Source: DASSFZ01 sp035283185 (lineage in GTDB: Bacteria > Chloroflexota > Anaerolineae > Fen-1058). From it: 9,941 nt of DNA. Location of the stretch: positions 1 to 9,941 of the forward strand of contig DATEUJ010000233.1 of NCBI GenBank assembly GCA_035283185.1, written 5' to 3'. The notes beneath the pieces are model-generated. The model did no database searches. It saw only the letters and a list, made by a program, of their open reading frames with translations, and was not told the DNA's origin. Position 1 is the first letter of the stretch. Every line of letters begins with the position of its first letter. Of this stretch, positions 1-6,265 are shown piece after piece. A program made the position numbers and the translations under genes.

Positions 1-524
1 CGCAGTACATCACTTCGTGGACGATGCGGGATGGAACGCCGATCACGTTTCGCCCGATCCGGCCCGAAGACGAGCCGCTGATAGTCAAGTTCCACGAGAG
101 TCTGTCCGATCGCAGCGTCTACCTGCGCTTCTTGCACCCGATGCTGTTGGGTCAGCGCGTGGCGCACGAGCGCTTGGCGCGCATCTGCTTCAACGACTAC
201 GATCGAGAGCTGGCGCTCGTCGCCGAGCGCAAGAATCCGGCCACTGGCGAGCGCGAGATTATAGCGGTCGGTCGCTTGAGCAAGACTCGCGGCGCGGACG
301 AAGCGCGCTTTTCCATGCTGATCAGCGACGCTTACCAGGGTCGCGGGCTAGGCTCCGAGTTGCTGCGCAATCTGCTGAGCGTCGCGCGCCAGGAGAAGCT
401 GCGCCGAATCACGGCTGCGATTACCTCGGACAACGTCGCGATGCAGTCGGTGGCACGCAAGCTTGGCTTCCGCCTTGAGGCTCGCGAGGGCTCGATGATG
501 ACCGCCGTTATCGATCTGACTTGA
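1..524 (+). CDS. GNAT N-acetyltransferase domain, probable C-terminus of acyl-CoA synthetase/GNAT fusion (5' partial)
   Basis: The reading frame is already open at base 3 and ends with TGA at 522-524. An ATG at 24 exists, but the codons before it (QYITSWT) continue the frame and resemble the linker that precedes the GNAT domain in ADP-forming acyl-CoA synthetase/acetyltransferase fusions (Pat/YfiQ type), so the gene most likely begins outside the window. Counting from the ATG, the GNAT fold is visible: first strand TFRPIRPEDE near residues 8-17, the family segment with RFLHPM near 35-40, RICFNDYDRELALVAE near 53-68, and the acetyl-CoA pyrophosphate loop Q-G-R-G-L-G at 105-110, followed by the usual NVAMQSVARKLGF helix at 137-149. 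Such proteins acetylate lysines, classically the active-site lysine of acetyl-CoA synthetase, using acetyl-CoA in the cytoplasm. The synthetase half is not in view, so a stand-alone acetyltransferase is possible. It is convergent with the small lipoprotein gene downstream. Confidence 0.85.
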   Translation, partial: QYITSWTMRDGTPITFRPIRPEDEPLIVKFHESLSDRSVYLRFLHPMLLGQRVAHERLARICFNDYDRELALVAERKNPATGEREIIAVGRLSKTRGADEARFSMLISDAYQGRGLGSELLRNLLSVARQEKLRRITAAITSDNVAMQSVARKLGFRLEAREGSMMTAVIDLT

Positions 525-572
525 ATGCTCTTTGTGGATTTCAAGAAGGTGAGCAAGCGATGCATCGGATGG

Positions 573-635
573 GCAACGGATAAACGAATCCAGGGCGGGC
601 GCGCAGTCCGCAGGCCGTATCCGTTTATCCGTTGC
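573..635. repeat. Inverted repeat, 14-bp perfect arms
   Basis: The arm gcaacggataaacg at 573-586 is the exact reverse complement of 622-635, with a 35-base loop between them. A partial direct echo (ggattcgttgcc) follows the right arm. It lies between the stops of two convergent genes. No T-run follows either arm, so it does not look like a standard intrinsic terminator. Dispersed palindromic or MITE-like repeats of this general appearance are common in Chloroflexota intergenic DNA, but copy number cannot be judged from one window. Confidence 0.7.
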
Positions 636-682
636 GGATTCGTTGCCTCGACCTCCTGGAAACACCATTGAGCCGTGCCATC

Positions 683-780
683 AGACTTCGGAAGTCTCAA
701 GGCTTATTCTCGCGGGCGATGGCACCGGTCCATCCGGGTATTCCCGCTGGCGAGTTGGCACTTAAAGACTTCCGAAGTCA
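683..780. repeat. Palindrome-ended inverted-repeat element of about 98 bp
   Basis: The bases gacttcggaagtct at 684-697 are the exact reverse complement of 766-779. Each arm is itself a near-perfect palindrome (gacttc, one central base, gaagtc), so each end can fold alone or pair with the other. Between them a second stem is possible, gcggg at 712-716 with cccgc at 743-747. The right end stops four bases before the stop codon of the small lipoprotein gene (784). The whole looks like a small palindromic repeat element (REP/MITE-like) between convergent genes. It could also act as a bidirectional transcription barrier, although no U-tract is present. Confidence 0.65.
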
Positions 781-783
781 TTG

Positions 784-1242
784 CTATGACTGTGGAGCGC
801 CAGCCAGAATGACCTGGCTGCCGTTCTCGTTGGTGTGGTACTCGTATAGTTCACCGTTCGCTTCAAGAATGACCTTGTAGCCGGGCGTGATGACCTGTAT
901 ACACATGATGCCCTCGATGTAGACGCCCAGGCATCCGTCGGGCCACTCCACCTCCTCGACGCTCACGATCGTGATTTCATCGACCGGGATGTTGAGCTGC
1001 TGCGCCAGGTCCTGTTGTGCGTTGAGCACGGCCTGGGGCGCTTCGGAAGCGGGGATGCCGGTGTGCTGAGCGGTCGGCCCAGGCGTGGCCTGCGGCGCTG
1101 GGGGATTCGTGGGTTTGCCGGCCTGTGTGGCAGGAGGCAGGTGGGTCGGCCCGGCAGGCGTCGGTTGCTGTGCGGCCGGGCCGCAAGCAGCCAGCAGCAG
1201 TGCGGCGCTGGCGAATGCGCAGAACAGCATGTGTGCTTTCAT
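784..1242 (-). CDS. Small lipoprotein with Pro-rich linker and WPDGCLG/TPGY C-terminal domain
   Basis: This is a 152-residue exported lipoprotein of unknown function. The start was placed at ATG 1242-1240 because gatgagga lies five bases upstream. The upstream TTG and ATG at 1257 and 1254 would overlap that site. Residues 1-19 form a signal peptide (K2, H4, then a hydrophobic stretch) with a lipobox L-A-A-C, so C20 should be lipidated and anchor the protein on the outer face of the membrane. Residues 21-70 are a low-complexity Pro/Thr/Ala/Gln linker. Residues 71-152 form a compact domain: a helix (VLNAQQDLAQQL), then I-x-V-x(3)-E-V-x-WPDGCLG, C114, ITPGYKV and the final strands ELYEYHTNENG. 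C104 and C114 may form a disulfide. I recall similar WPDxCLG...TPGY domains in other Chloroflexota and cyanobacterial exported proteins but know no function for them. It lies downstream of the large propeller paralogues, separated by an inverted repeat. Confidence 0.85.
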   Translation of the reverse strand: MKAHMLFCAFASAALLLAACGPAAQQPTPAGPTHLPPATQAGKPTNPPAPQATPGPTAQHTGIPASEAPQAVLNAQQDLAQQLNIPVDEITIVSVEEVEWPDGCLGVYIEGIMCIQVITPGYKVILEANGELYEYHTNENGSQVILAGAPQS

Positions 1243-1247
1243 GACGA

Positions 1248-1255
1248 TCCTCATC
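1248..1255 (-). promoter_or_regulatory. Shine-Dalgarno of the small lipoprotein gene
   Basis: On the minus strand the bases gatgagga contain an AGGA core five bases from the ATG at 1242-1240. This decides the start in favour of the sixth codon of the longest open frame and puts the positively charged n-region at the very N-terminus of the signal peptide. Confidence 0.6.
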
Positions 1256-1269
1256 AATGAGACTCAGTG

Positions 1270-1350
1270 GATCACGGGTTTGATTCGTAGTAGCGACTTT
1301 AGTCGCTGGTTGGCTTGGACGACTGAAGTCGTCACTACGAAATCGTGATC
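1270..1350. repeat. Imperfect inverted-repeat element of 81 bp
   Basis: Arms at 1285-1305 and 1320-1340 are reverse complements at 18 of 21 positions. Beyond them, gatcacg (1270-1276) pairs with cgtgatc (1344-1350), with a five-base length difference between arms. Within each arm there is a smaller palindrome (cgacttNagtcg type). The element fills the space between the stop of the large membrane protein gene (1362) and the start of the small lipoprotein (1242), where it could form a cruciform in DNA or a hairpin in a shared transcript. No T-run marks it as an intrinsic terminator. Confidence 0.7.
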
Positions 1351-1361
1351 TTATACTGAGA

Positions 1362-3719
1362 CTACCGACGATTGACCCACGCGGCGAAGATGCAGCCGGG
1401 TGAATGGGGTAGGGCGCTGCGCTGATAGTCGTGATCGGGCGCGACCAGGTGCAGAACGCCATCGCTCAGGATGGCCAGCCAGCGCCCGTCCGCCGACCAT
1501 CCGTAAGTCGGAAAAGCGTACGAGGAATTCGCGGGAAGCGCGAAGGAGAACGTCTTGGTGTCGCCACGTTTCACATCGTACATGTGGATCGACCACATCG
1601 AGCGCGCGCGGTCGAGCTCGTCCATCAGCAGCCATCGACCATCCGGCGAGAACGATACGATGCTGATCGTTCGATCGAAACTGGATTGCCATTGCCGCCG
1701 AATCTCGTTCGAGCGCCTGTCGAAGAGCAGATTGAAGACGGTCCCACTCGCCTGGCCGCTCGATGCCCGCGATGACTGATCAAAAGCGTAGGTCGTTATC
1801 AGCAGCAGGTTCGTGTCCTCCGGATTGACCGTTACATAACTGTCGGTATGCCACCATTCATCGCCGGGCGGCATGGCTGCCAGCGACGCCGAATCGAGCA
1901 GCAGCCGGGGAACGTCGTCGGCACTGCTTGCGATGATCATTTCCGACGTGCGCGTGATGAGCGTGGTAGGCTCCCGGCGAATATAGCCGTACGTTTCGTC
2001 GTCCAGCCAGAAAGGCGATTGGCCCTCTCCGAGCTCTGTGACAGGCAGCCCAAGGCGGTCTCCTCGAATGAGTGTGTCAGGCGCGGTGAAGGGTAAGACC
2101 ACGAGGCTCTGCGAGCCGTCGGGTGACCAGGTGGGCCAGCCGGCAAGCTCCCTCAGCTCACAGCCCGATGGACTGCAGTTGTTCAGATCGAGCAGGTGAT
2201 ACGTTGTCGCGCTCCCGAACGGGTCGCGCGAAGCGTAGACGACCAGGTACTGCCCTGACGGATCGATCTCCCCCGTTGCATACACCGGCGTGGAATTCGG
2301 CAAGTTCTCGTGCAATACGCGTTTCGTGCCGCGCTGCCACAGCACGATTCGGGTGGGCGCCTCGTCGGCGATGCTCGCCTGCTCCTGCAGGATGACGCCC
2401 GATCCGTCCGGCAGCGGCATCATCATGCCGAAAACGAGGTTGAAAAGCTCCCGTGACCAGGTGTTCAGCTTGGGATCATATCGGTACAGGCTTCCTCCCC
2501 GGCCGAAATCTTCGACGCAGTACGTCTCGATGTCCTGCTCAGGCAGCGGGATGGGAGCAGGACCCGCGTCGCGATCGACTCCCGCTGCCGGCCACCTGCG
2601 CAAGCCGAGCCGAATCAGGTGGTTATCCAACAGTGCTTGATACAGGCGTTGCGACTGCCACGCCCATACGGGTGGAGGGGACACCCGATCCGCGAGCGCC
2701 GCTCGCGCTACGCGCAGTGCGTAGCCGTGGTACAGCGCCTGGTAGCCGGGTTCGTCTGTCGGCGAACCGATCAGTGTGGGCGTGGGCAATGTCATGTTCT
2801 TGATATTCGCCTGCAGGTTGAAGTTCCACTGTCTGGCAAAAGCAGGCTCCGGTTCGACCAGGCTGCTCAGGATGATAGGCTCTCTCGCCAGCCGCAGATG
2901 CACCCGCCAGTTGGTCGGGCAGTCGATGCCGGGCAGGTCGCACAACTCGTTCAGTTTGGCATCCAGGTCGCCGGCCAGCCGCCGCCCGATTTCCTCGTCG
3001 CGTTGAGAATAGGTGAGCGTGAGCCAGTGGCCTTCGCTGGTAGCCCAGCTTCCCCAAAACTCGCCCTCCGGCGCGGCCAGCAGCCAGCGCTGCCGGTCGA
3101 AGCGATACACCCAGGTGTGCCGCAGGCGGACTGTCTCGGTCGCGCCGCTGCCGCCGGCGACGCTGTAAGCGTATTCTGATACGACTTCGGCTTCCTGCAA
3201 GTCGGGCGAGAGGGTGACGTCCACGATCTTGGGATCGACGGCCTGCGCCTGCAGTCCCCATGCCGTGCGGTCGAGGAGGATTCCCTGTTCAAATAGCTGC
3301 TCGTAAGCCGCGCGCCAGCCGGGGGTGCCGCGCGACAACAGCGAAGCGAACAATTCGGCGTCCGACTGGGCGAGGGCGTGGCGCACCAGCTCGTGAGCGG
3401 CGAGCACGTCCTTTTCGATGGATTGGGCCGTGTCTTGGACGCGCCGGCTGATGACCACGGCGAAGATCGCCGTGGCGATGATGCCCGCCACGACAAAGGG
3501 GGCCGGCAAGACGAGCCACCATCGCCGCCGGGGAGGACTCGGCCCGATCGCGGCTTCAGCCGTCGAAACGTCGATCGGCGCAGACGCACTATCGTCAGGT
3601 GCGCCGTCGCCCGACCTGCGGGCCGGAGCCTCTTTCCACGTATCTTCGCCGATCTGCCAATCGAAATCTGTGCGCGGCATGTTTTTTTGGCTCAAGCCGC
3701 CGTCTCCGGCGGCAGACAT
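1362..3719 (-). CDS. Single-pass membrane protein with NTF2-like region and C-terminal WD40/TolB-like propeller (paralogue B)
   Basis: A 785-residue protein of unknown function, paralogous along its length to the product of 3793-6135. Residues 1-66 are a cytoplasmic tail. Arginines 64-66 precede a membrane segment at about 67-90, so the tail faces in and the rest faces out. Residues 100-225 resemble an NTF2/SnoaL-like fold (helical start, then strands ending in TWVYRFDRQRWLLAAP and FWG). About 230-390 is mostly helical, with TPTLIGSPTDEPGYQALYHGY. About 398-785 holds propeller blades, including YLVVYAS, WPTWSPDG, VSFSPDGRWLL, GWSADGRWLAI and GVLHLVAPD. The six cysteines (260, 267, 401, 515, 520, 776) all match those of the paralogue. 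Start: ATG 3719 has ggaaggg six bases upstream. Homology to the paralogue begins only at an internal ATG, 3680 (MPRTDFDWQI), which has no clear ribosome site. The twelve extra residues come from a hairpin sequence, so 3680 (772 residues) is a real alternative. Peptide binding or sensing at the cell surface is a guess. Confidence 0.85.
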   Translation of the reverse strand: MSAAGDGGLSQKNMPRTDFDWQIGEDTWKEAPARRSGDGAPDDSASAPIDVSTAEAAIGPSPPRRRWWLVLPAPFVVAGIIATAIFAVVISRRVQDTAQSIEKDVLAAHELVRHALAQSDAELFASLLSRGTPGWRAAYEQLFEQGILLDRTAWGLQAQAVDPKIVDVTLSPDLQEAEVVSEYAYSVAGGSGATETVRLRHTWVYRFDRQRWLLAAPEGEFWGSWATSEGHWLTLTYSQRDEEIGRRLAGDLDAKLNELCDLPGIDCPTNWRVHLRLAREPIILSSLVEPEPAFARQWNFNLQANIKNMTLPTPTLIGSPTDEPGYQALYHGYALRVARAALADRVSPPPVWAWQSQRLYQALLDNHLIRLGLRRWPAAGVDRDAGPAPIPLPEQDIETYCVEDFGRGGSLYRYDPKLNTWSRELFNLVFGMMMPLPDGSGVILQEQASIADEAPTRIVLWQRGTKRVLHENLPNSTPVYATGEIDPSGQYLVVYASRDPFGSATTYHLLDLNNCSPSGCELRELAGWPTWSPDGSQSLVVLPFTAPDTLIRGDRLGLPVTELGEGQSPFWLDDETYGYIRREPTTLITRTSEMIIASSADDVPRLLLDSASLAAMPPGDEWWHTDSYVTVNPEDTNLLLITTYAFDQSSRASSGQASGTVFNLLFDRRSNEIRRQWQSSFDRTISIVSFSPDGRWLLMDELDRARSMWSIHMYDVKRGDTKTFSFALPANSSYAFPTYGWSADGRWLAILSDGVLHLVAPDHDYQRSALPHSPGCIFAAWVNRR
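3696..3713. repeat. GC-rich hairpin at the 5' end of paralogue B
   Basis: The bases gccgcc (3696-3701) and ggcggc (3708-3713) form a perfect six-base stem around a six-base loop. Next to it, ggctcaagcc (3689-3698) is another small palindrome. If translation starts at 3719 the hairpin encodes codons 3-8 and would sit in the initiation region of the mRNA. If it starts at 3680 the hairpin lies in the leader. Either way it could influence translation of this gene, or it may be another small palindromic repeat. Confidence 0.55.
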
Positions 3720-3725
3720 ATCCTA

Positions 3726-3732
3726 CCCTTCC
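3726..3732 (-). promoter_or_regulatory. Candidate Shine-Dalgarno for ATG 3719
   Basis: On the minus strand ggaaggg ends six bases before the ATG at 3719-3717. It sits at the degenerate end of the 8-bp tandem array, whose complement is rich in GGT and GGG, so the similarity could be incidental. It is the main evidence for the longer start of paralogue B. Confidence 0.4.
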
Positions 3733-3735
3733 ACC

Positions 3736-3791
3736 CTACCACCCGACCACTCGACCACTCGACCATTTGACCACTCGACTATCCGACCACG
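3736..3791. repeat. 8-bp tandem repeat array (about 7 units) between the two paralogues
   Basis: Read on the plus strand in steps of eight, the units are ctaccacc (3736), cgaccact (3744), cgaccact (3752), cgaccatt (3760), tgaccact (3768), cgactatc (3776) and cgaccacg (3784). Two are identical and the others differ at one to four positions. The array ends two bases before the stop codon of the upstream paralogue (3793-3795) and, with its degenerate edge, makes up nearly all of the spacer. Arrays like this change length by slipped-strand replication, which would alter spacing between the genes and possibly the ribosome site of the downstream gene. Confidence 0.75.
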
Positions 3792-3792
3792 T

Positions 3793-6135
3793 TCATCGGT
3801 TCACCCAGGCCGCGAAGGCACAACCGGGCGATGCAGGAATGACAATGTGCTCGTATTCGTAGTCGGGCGCAATCAGGTGCAGCACACCGTTGTCGAGGAC
3901 TTGAAGCCATCGCCCGTCGGAAGACCAGTCGTACATCGGGCCGGCGAGGAGAGACTGGCTGCCCGGACTGAGGTTGAACGTTTGAGATTTGCCTTGAGTC
4001 AGATTGTATAAGATCAGCCATGTGTGCGCACTGGCGCCGTCCCACGTGTTTTGCGCCAGCCAGCGCCCATTGGGCGAGGCTGCGGGAAGCCCGGCGATGT
4101 TCTGGTCCAGGCGAATGAAGCTCCGCACCTCTCGCGAGCGCCAGTCGTACACGAAGATCACTCCGTACGACGGCTGCGCTACTCCGATCCTGCTCTCGTA
4201 TGCCAAAGCGAAGATGAGTACGATACCTGAGTCGCCAGGTGCAGCGATCGTCGGAAACCCTATCGTGAGCGTGCTGGGGCGCTTGTCTTCAGGCAGCGCA
4301 GCCAGCAGCTCCTCGGCCGTCGCCAGAGTGTGTGGCTCATCGTCGCGGGTCGAAGCGGTGACGACCTCGAACGTCCTGTCGAGCGGGCCAGATAGACTCG
4401 ACTGAGTGTAGGTGTTACGAACGTACCCGTAAGTCTCGGCGTCGATCCAGAACGGCGGGAAGGCAAATATGTTGCCCTCCGTCGGGATCTCGACGAGGGT
4501 CTGCGCGTCGCCGTCACCGCGCAGAAGGCGGGGACTCTCAACGTTCCAGTCTTGCAGTACGAGCTGCGCGCCGTCCGGCGACCAGGCCGGATAGCCGGCC
4601 AGCGGCGTTGTGTCGCAGCCATTCGCGCTGCACCGATCGAGGTGGAGCAGCGCCATGCCGGAGAAGTCCTGGTCGGCGAAGAGAATCGCGCGCCGCCCGC
4701 TCGGATCGAATGTGAGCGGCCAGGGCAGCACGATGGTTTGTGATGCGCCGGCGTAAGCCGTGACGAGCCGGCCGTCCCGCCACAGCACGATGCGCGGTAG
4801 GGGCAGGTCTTGCGCCTGCCCCAGGTCTTGCGCCCGCCCCTCGCCGATCGGGGGAAGCTCCTGCATCAAGAGGCCATCGCCGCCCGGCAGCGCGAGCAGG
4901 GTGACGATAGGTGAAAGAGCCACTTCCTTCGTCCATTGCTGCGTCCTGGGCGAATAGCGCAGCAGCGCGCCACCAAATTGGGCGTCTTCGATACAATACA
5001 GCGCAACGTCCTGATCCGGTGCAGGAAGCGTCGACGGGATCGGCTTGTTGATCGCCGCCGCATCCGGCCAGGCGAGCAGGCCAAGCCGGTTCATTTGCCG
5101 CTCGATCTCAGTCTGGATAAGTCCTGCGACCCGCAAGTCAGATGTCCGATCGAAACCCGCCAACACGACTTGCCGCACCAGCGCCCGGCCATAGTAGCGA
5201 AGCAGCGCCTGGTACCCGGCTTCGTCGATCGGCATCCCGACGAGCGTGGGCGCCGGCAGCAGGAGCTGGCCCGAGGAGATCGTGCGAGCGGCGGCGATGT
5301 CCGGGTTTAACGCCAGCGCCAGGCTATTAAGGCGCGTGTCGAGTCGCATGTGGAGAGGGGTATCTGGCGCGCAGGCCCCGGCGCTCGCCTCGCGACACAG
5401 CCTGCCGAGCAGCTCGTCGAGATCGCGCGCCAGCCGGCTTCCGATCGATGCGTCCCGTTCGGGATAGGTCAACGTGAGAAAACGGCCCTCGGTGCTGATG
5501 GACTTTCCCCAGAAGTCCGCTCCCGGCGCGCCGAGCAGCCACTCCTGGCGTTGAGCGTCGAGGCGGAACACGAGCGTCTGGCGCAGCCGCGCGGTCTCGG
5601 TGATGCCGACGCCTCGCTCGGTGGCATATGCTTGATCGACGACGACCTCCGCCTCTGTCAGATCCGGCGACAGGTTGACCTCGACGGCTTGCGGGCTGCC
5701 CGTGTCCGCGCGCAGTCCCAGCGCGCTCCGATCGATGAATGCCTTGTTCGTAAAAAGTGTCTTCAGGTTTTGTCTGTCCGGCGAGGAGGCGCGGGATAGA
5801 AGCAGATCGAATACCTTCTCGTCCGATTCGGCGAGCGCGTACTGAAGCTGCTGGTAGCTGCCGAGAACGGCGCGCCTGATCGGCGCGAGAGCGGTTTCCG
5901 CCCGCTGGCTGACGATCACGAGCGCGGCCGCTGCGGCGCCAACGACCGTCAGGATCAGGATGGCCGCGAGCGCGGCCCGCCTCCCGCGCCTCGTGGGTTT
6001 GATGCTGCGCTCGCCTGAGGACGGCGTGTCCGGCGCGGCGACGTTCGTTTGCACGACGATCTTCGTCGACCCGCCAGCCTGAGCCGTCTCCCACGGGGTC
6101 TCGTCGATCTTCCATTCGAAGTTGGGTCGTGACAC
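3793..6135 (-). CDS. Single-pass membrane protein with NTF2-like region and C-terminal WD40/TolB-like propeller (paralogue A)
   Basis: A 780-residue protein of unknown function. The start is GTG 6135-6133, with GAGG nine bases upstream inside the last codons of the preceding gene remnant. The N-terminus MSRPNFEWKIDETPW matches MPRTDFDWQIGEDTW of the neighbour. Residues 1-53 are cytoplasmic and end in an Arg cluster (49-53). The membrane segment is about 54-76. About 80-210 looks NTF2-like (helical start, AVEVNLSPDLTEAEVVV, TLVFRLDAQRQEWLLGAP, FWG). About 215-360 is helical, with LPAPTLVGMPIDEAGYQALL. About 375-780 carries propeller motifs: LTFDPSGRRAIL, YPAWSPDGAQLVL, PAASPNGRWLA and DWSSDGRWLQVL, then GVLHLIAPD and SPGCAFAAW. 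The six cysteines (247, 255, 381, 502, 507, 772) lie outside the membrane and are conserved in the neighbour. Residues 431-443 include an in-frame duplicated palindrome absent from the neighbour. A substrate-binding or sensing role is inference only. Confidence 0.88.
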   Translation of the reverse strand: MSRPNFEWKIDETPWETAQAGGSTKIVVQTNVAAPDTPSSGERSIKPTRRGRRAALAAILILTVVGAAAAALVIVSQRAETALAPIRRAVLGSYQQLQYALAESDEKVFDLLLSRASSPDRQNLKTLFTNKAFIDRSALGLRADTGSPQAVEVNLSPDLTEAEVVVDQAYATERGVGITETARLRQTLVFRLDAQRQEWLLGAPGADFWGKSISTEGRFLTLTYPERDASIGSRLARDLDELLGRLCREASAGACAPDTPLHMRLDTRLNSLALALNPDIAAARTISSGQLLLPAPTLVGMPIDEAGYQALLRYYGRALVRQVVLAGFDRTSDLRVAGLIQTEIERQMNRLGLLAWPDAAAINKPIPSTLPAPDQDVALYCIEDAQFGGALLRYSPRTQQWTKEVALSPIVTLLALPGGDGLLMQELPPIGEGRAQDLGQAQDLPLPRIVLWRDGRLVTAYAGASQTIVLPWPLTFDPSGRRAILFADQDFSGMALLHLDRCSANGCDTTPLAGYPAWSPDGAQLVLQDWNVESPRLLRGDGDAQTLVEIPTEGNIFAFPPFWIDAETYGYVRNTYTQSSLSGPLDRTFEVVTASTRDDEPHTLATAEELLAALPEDKRPSTLTIGFPTIAAPGDSGIVLIFALAYESRIGVAQPSYGVIFVYDWRSREVRSFIRLDQNIAGLPAASPNGRWLAQNTWDGASAHTWLILYNLTQGKSQTFNLSPGSQSLLAGPMYDWSSDGRWLQVLDNGVLHLIAPDYEYEHIVIPASPGCAFAAWVNR
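4800..4839. repeat. In-frame 18-bp tandem duplication carrying a palindrome, inside paralogue A
   Basis: The 18-mer caggtcttgcgcctgccc at 4804-4821 is followed directly by a copy at 4822-4839 with 17 of 18 bases identical. Bases 4800-4807 (ggggcagg) also pair perfectly with 4815-4822 around a seven-base loop. Both copies keep the frame and encode the repeated hexapeptide GRAQDL/GQAQDL, followed by PLPRIVL. At the same place paralogue B reads straight from ADEAPT into RIVLW, so the segment is an insertion in A. It resembles palindromic elements that insert within coding regions, though a simple slippage event explains it too. Confidence 0.7.
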
Positions 6136-6141
6136 GGTTAT

Positions 6142-6243
6142 CTACCTCGGCCGGCGATCGATCCACGCCGCGAATGCGCACCCGGGCGATTCAGGCGCGA
6201 CCGCCGCGTGGCTGCCTTGATCGGGCGCGATGAGGTGCAGATG
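6142..6243 (-). pseudogene. C-terminal remnant of a third propeller paralogue
   Basis: The minus strand reads HLHLIAPDQGSHAAVAPES then PGCAFAAWIDRRPR and stops at TAG 6144-6142. It aligns without gaps to the last residues of paralogue A (VLHLIAPDYEYEHIVIPAS, then PGCAFAAWVNR) and of paralogue B. Upstream of 6243 the similarity ends, the codons read NLWFEIF, and an in-frame TGA lies at 6265-6267, at the edge of the inverted repeat 6266-6320. There is no start codon or upstream part of the gene, so about 34 codons of a once full-length gene survive. The stop is six bases from the GTG of paralogue A and the last codons provide its ribosome site, which suggests the copies were translationally coupled. 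Confidence 0.8.
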
Positions 6244-6265
6244 GAAGATTTCGAACCACAGATTT

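Noticed and set aside
17..478. 153-codon open frame overlapping the acetyltransferase
   Set aside because: It is an Arg-rich shadow of the GNAT gene in another frame of GC-rich DNA, with no recognisable domain.
683..697. Intrinsic terminator for the acetyltransferase gene
   Set aside because: The palindrome is followed by caaggcttattct rather than a T-run, and the same sequence recurs inverted at 766-779, so a repeat element explains it better.
3736..3791. CRISPR array
   Set aside because: The units are 8 bp and directly adjacent, without spacers, and no cas genes are present.
5327..6181. 284-codon minus-strand frame overlapping paralogue A
   Set aside because: It is a frame-shifted reading of paralogue A and the remnant (Arg/Gly/Ala-rich), with no domain. 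The paralogue frame has clear homology.
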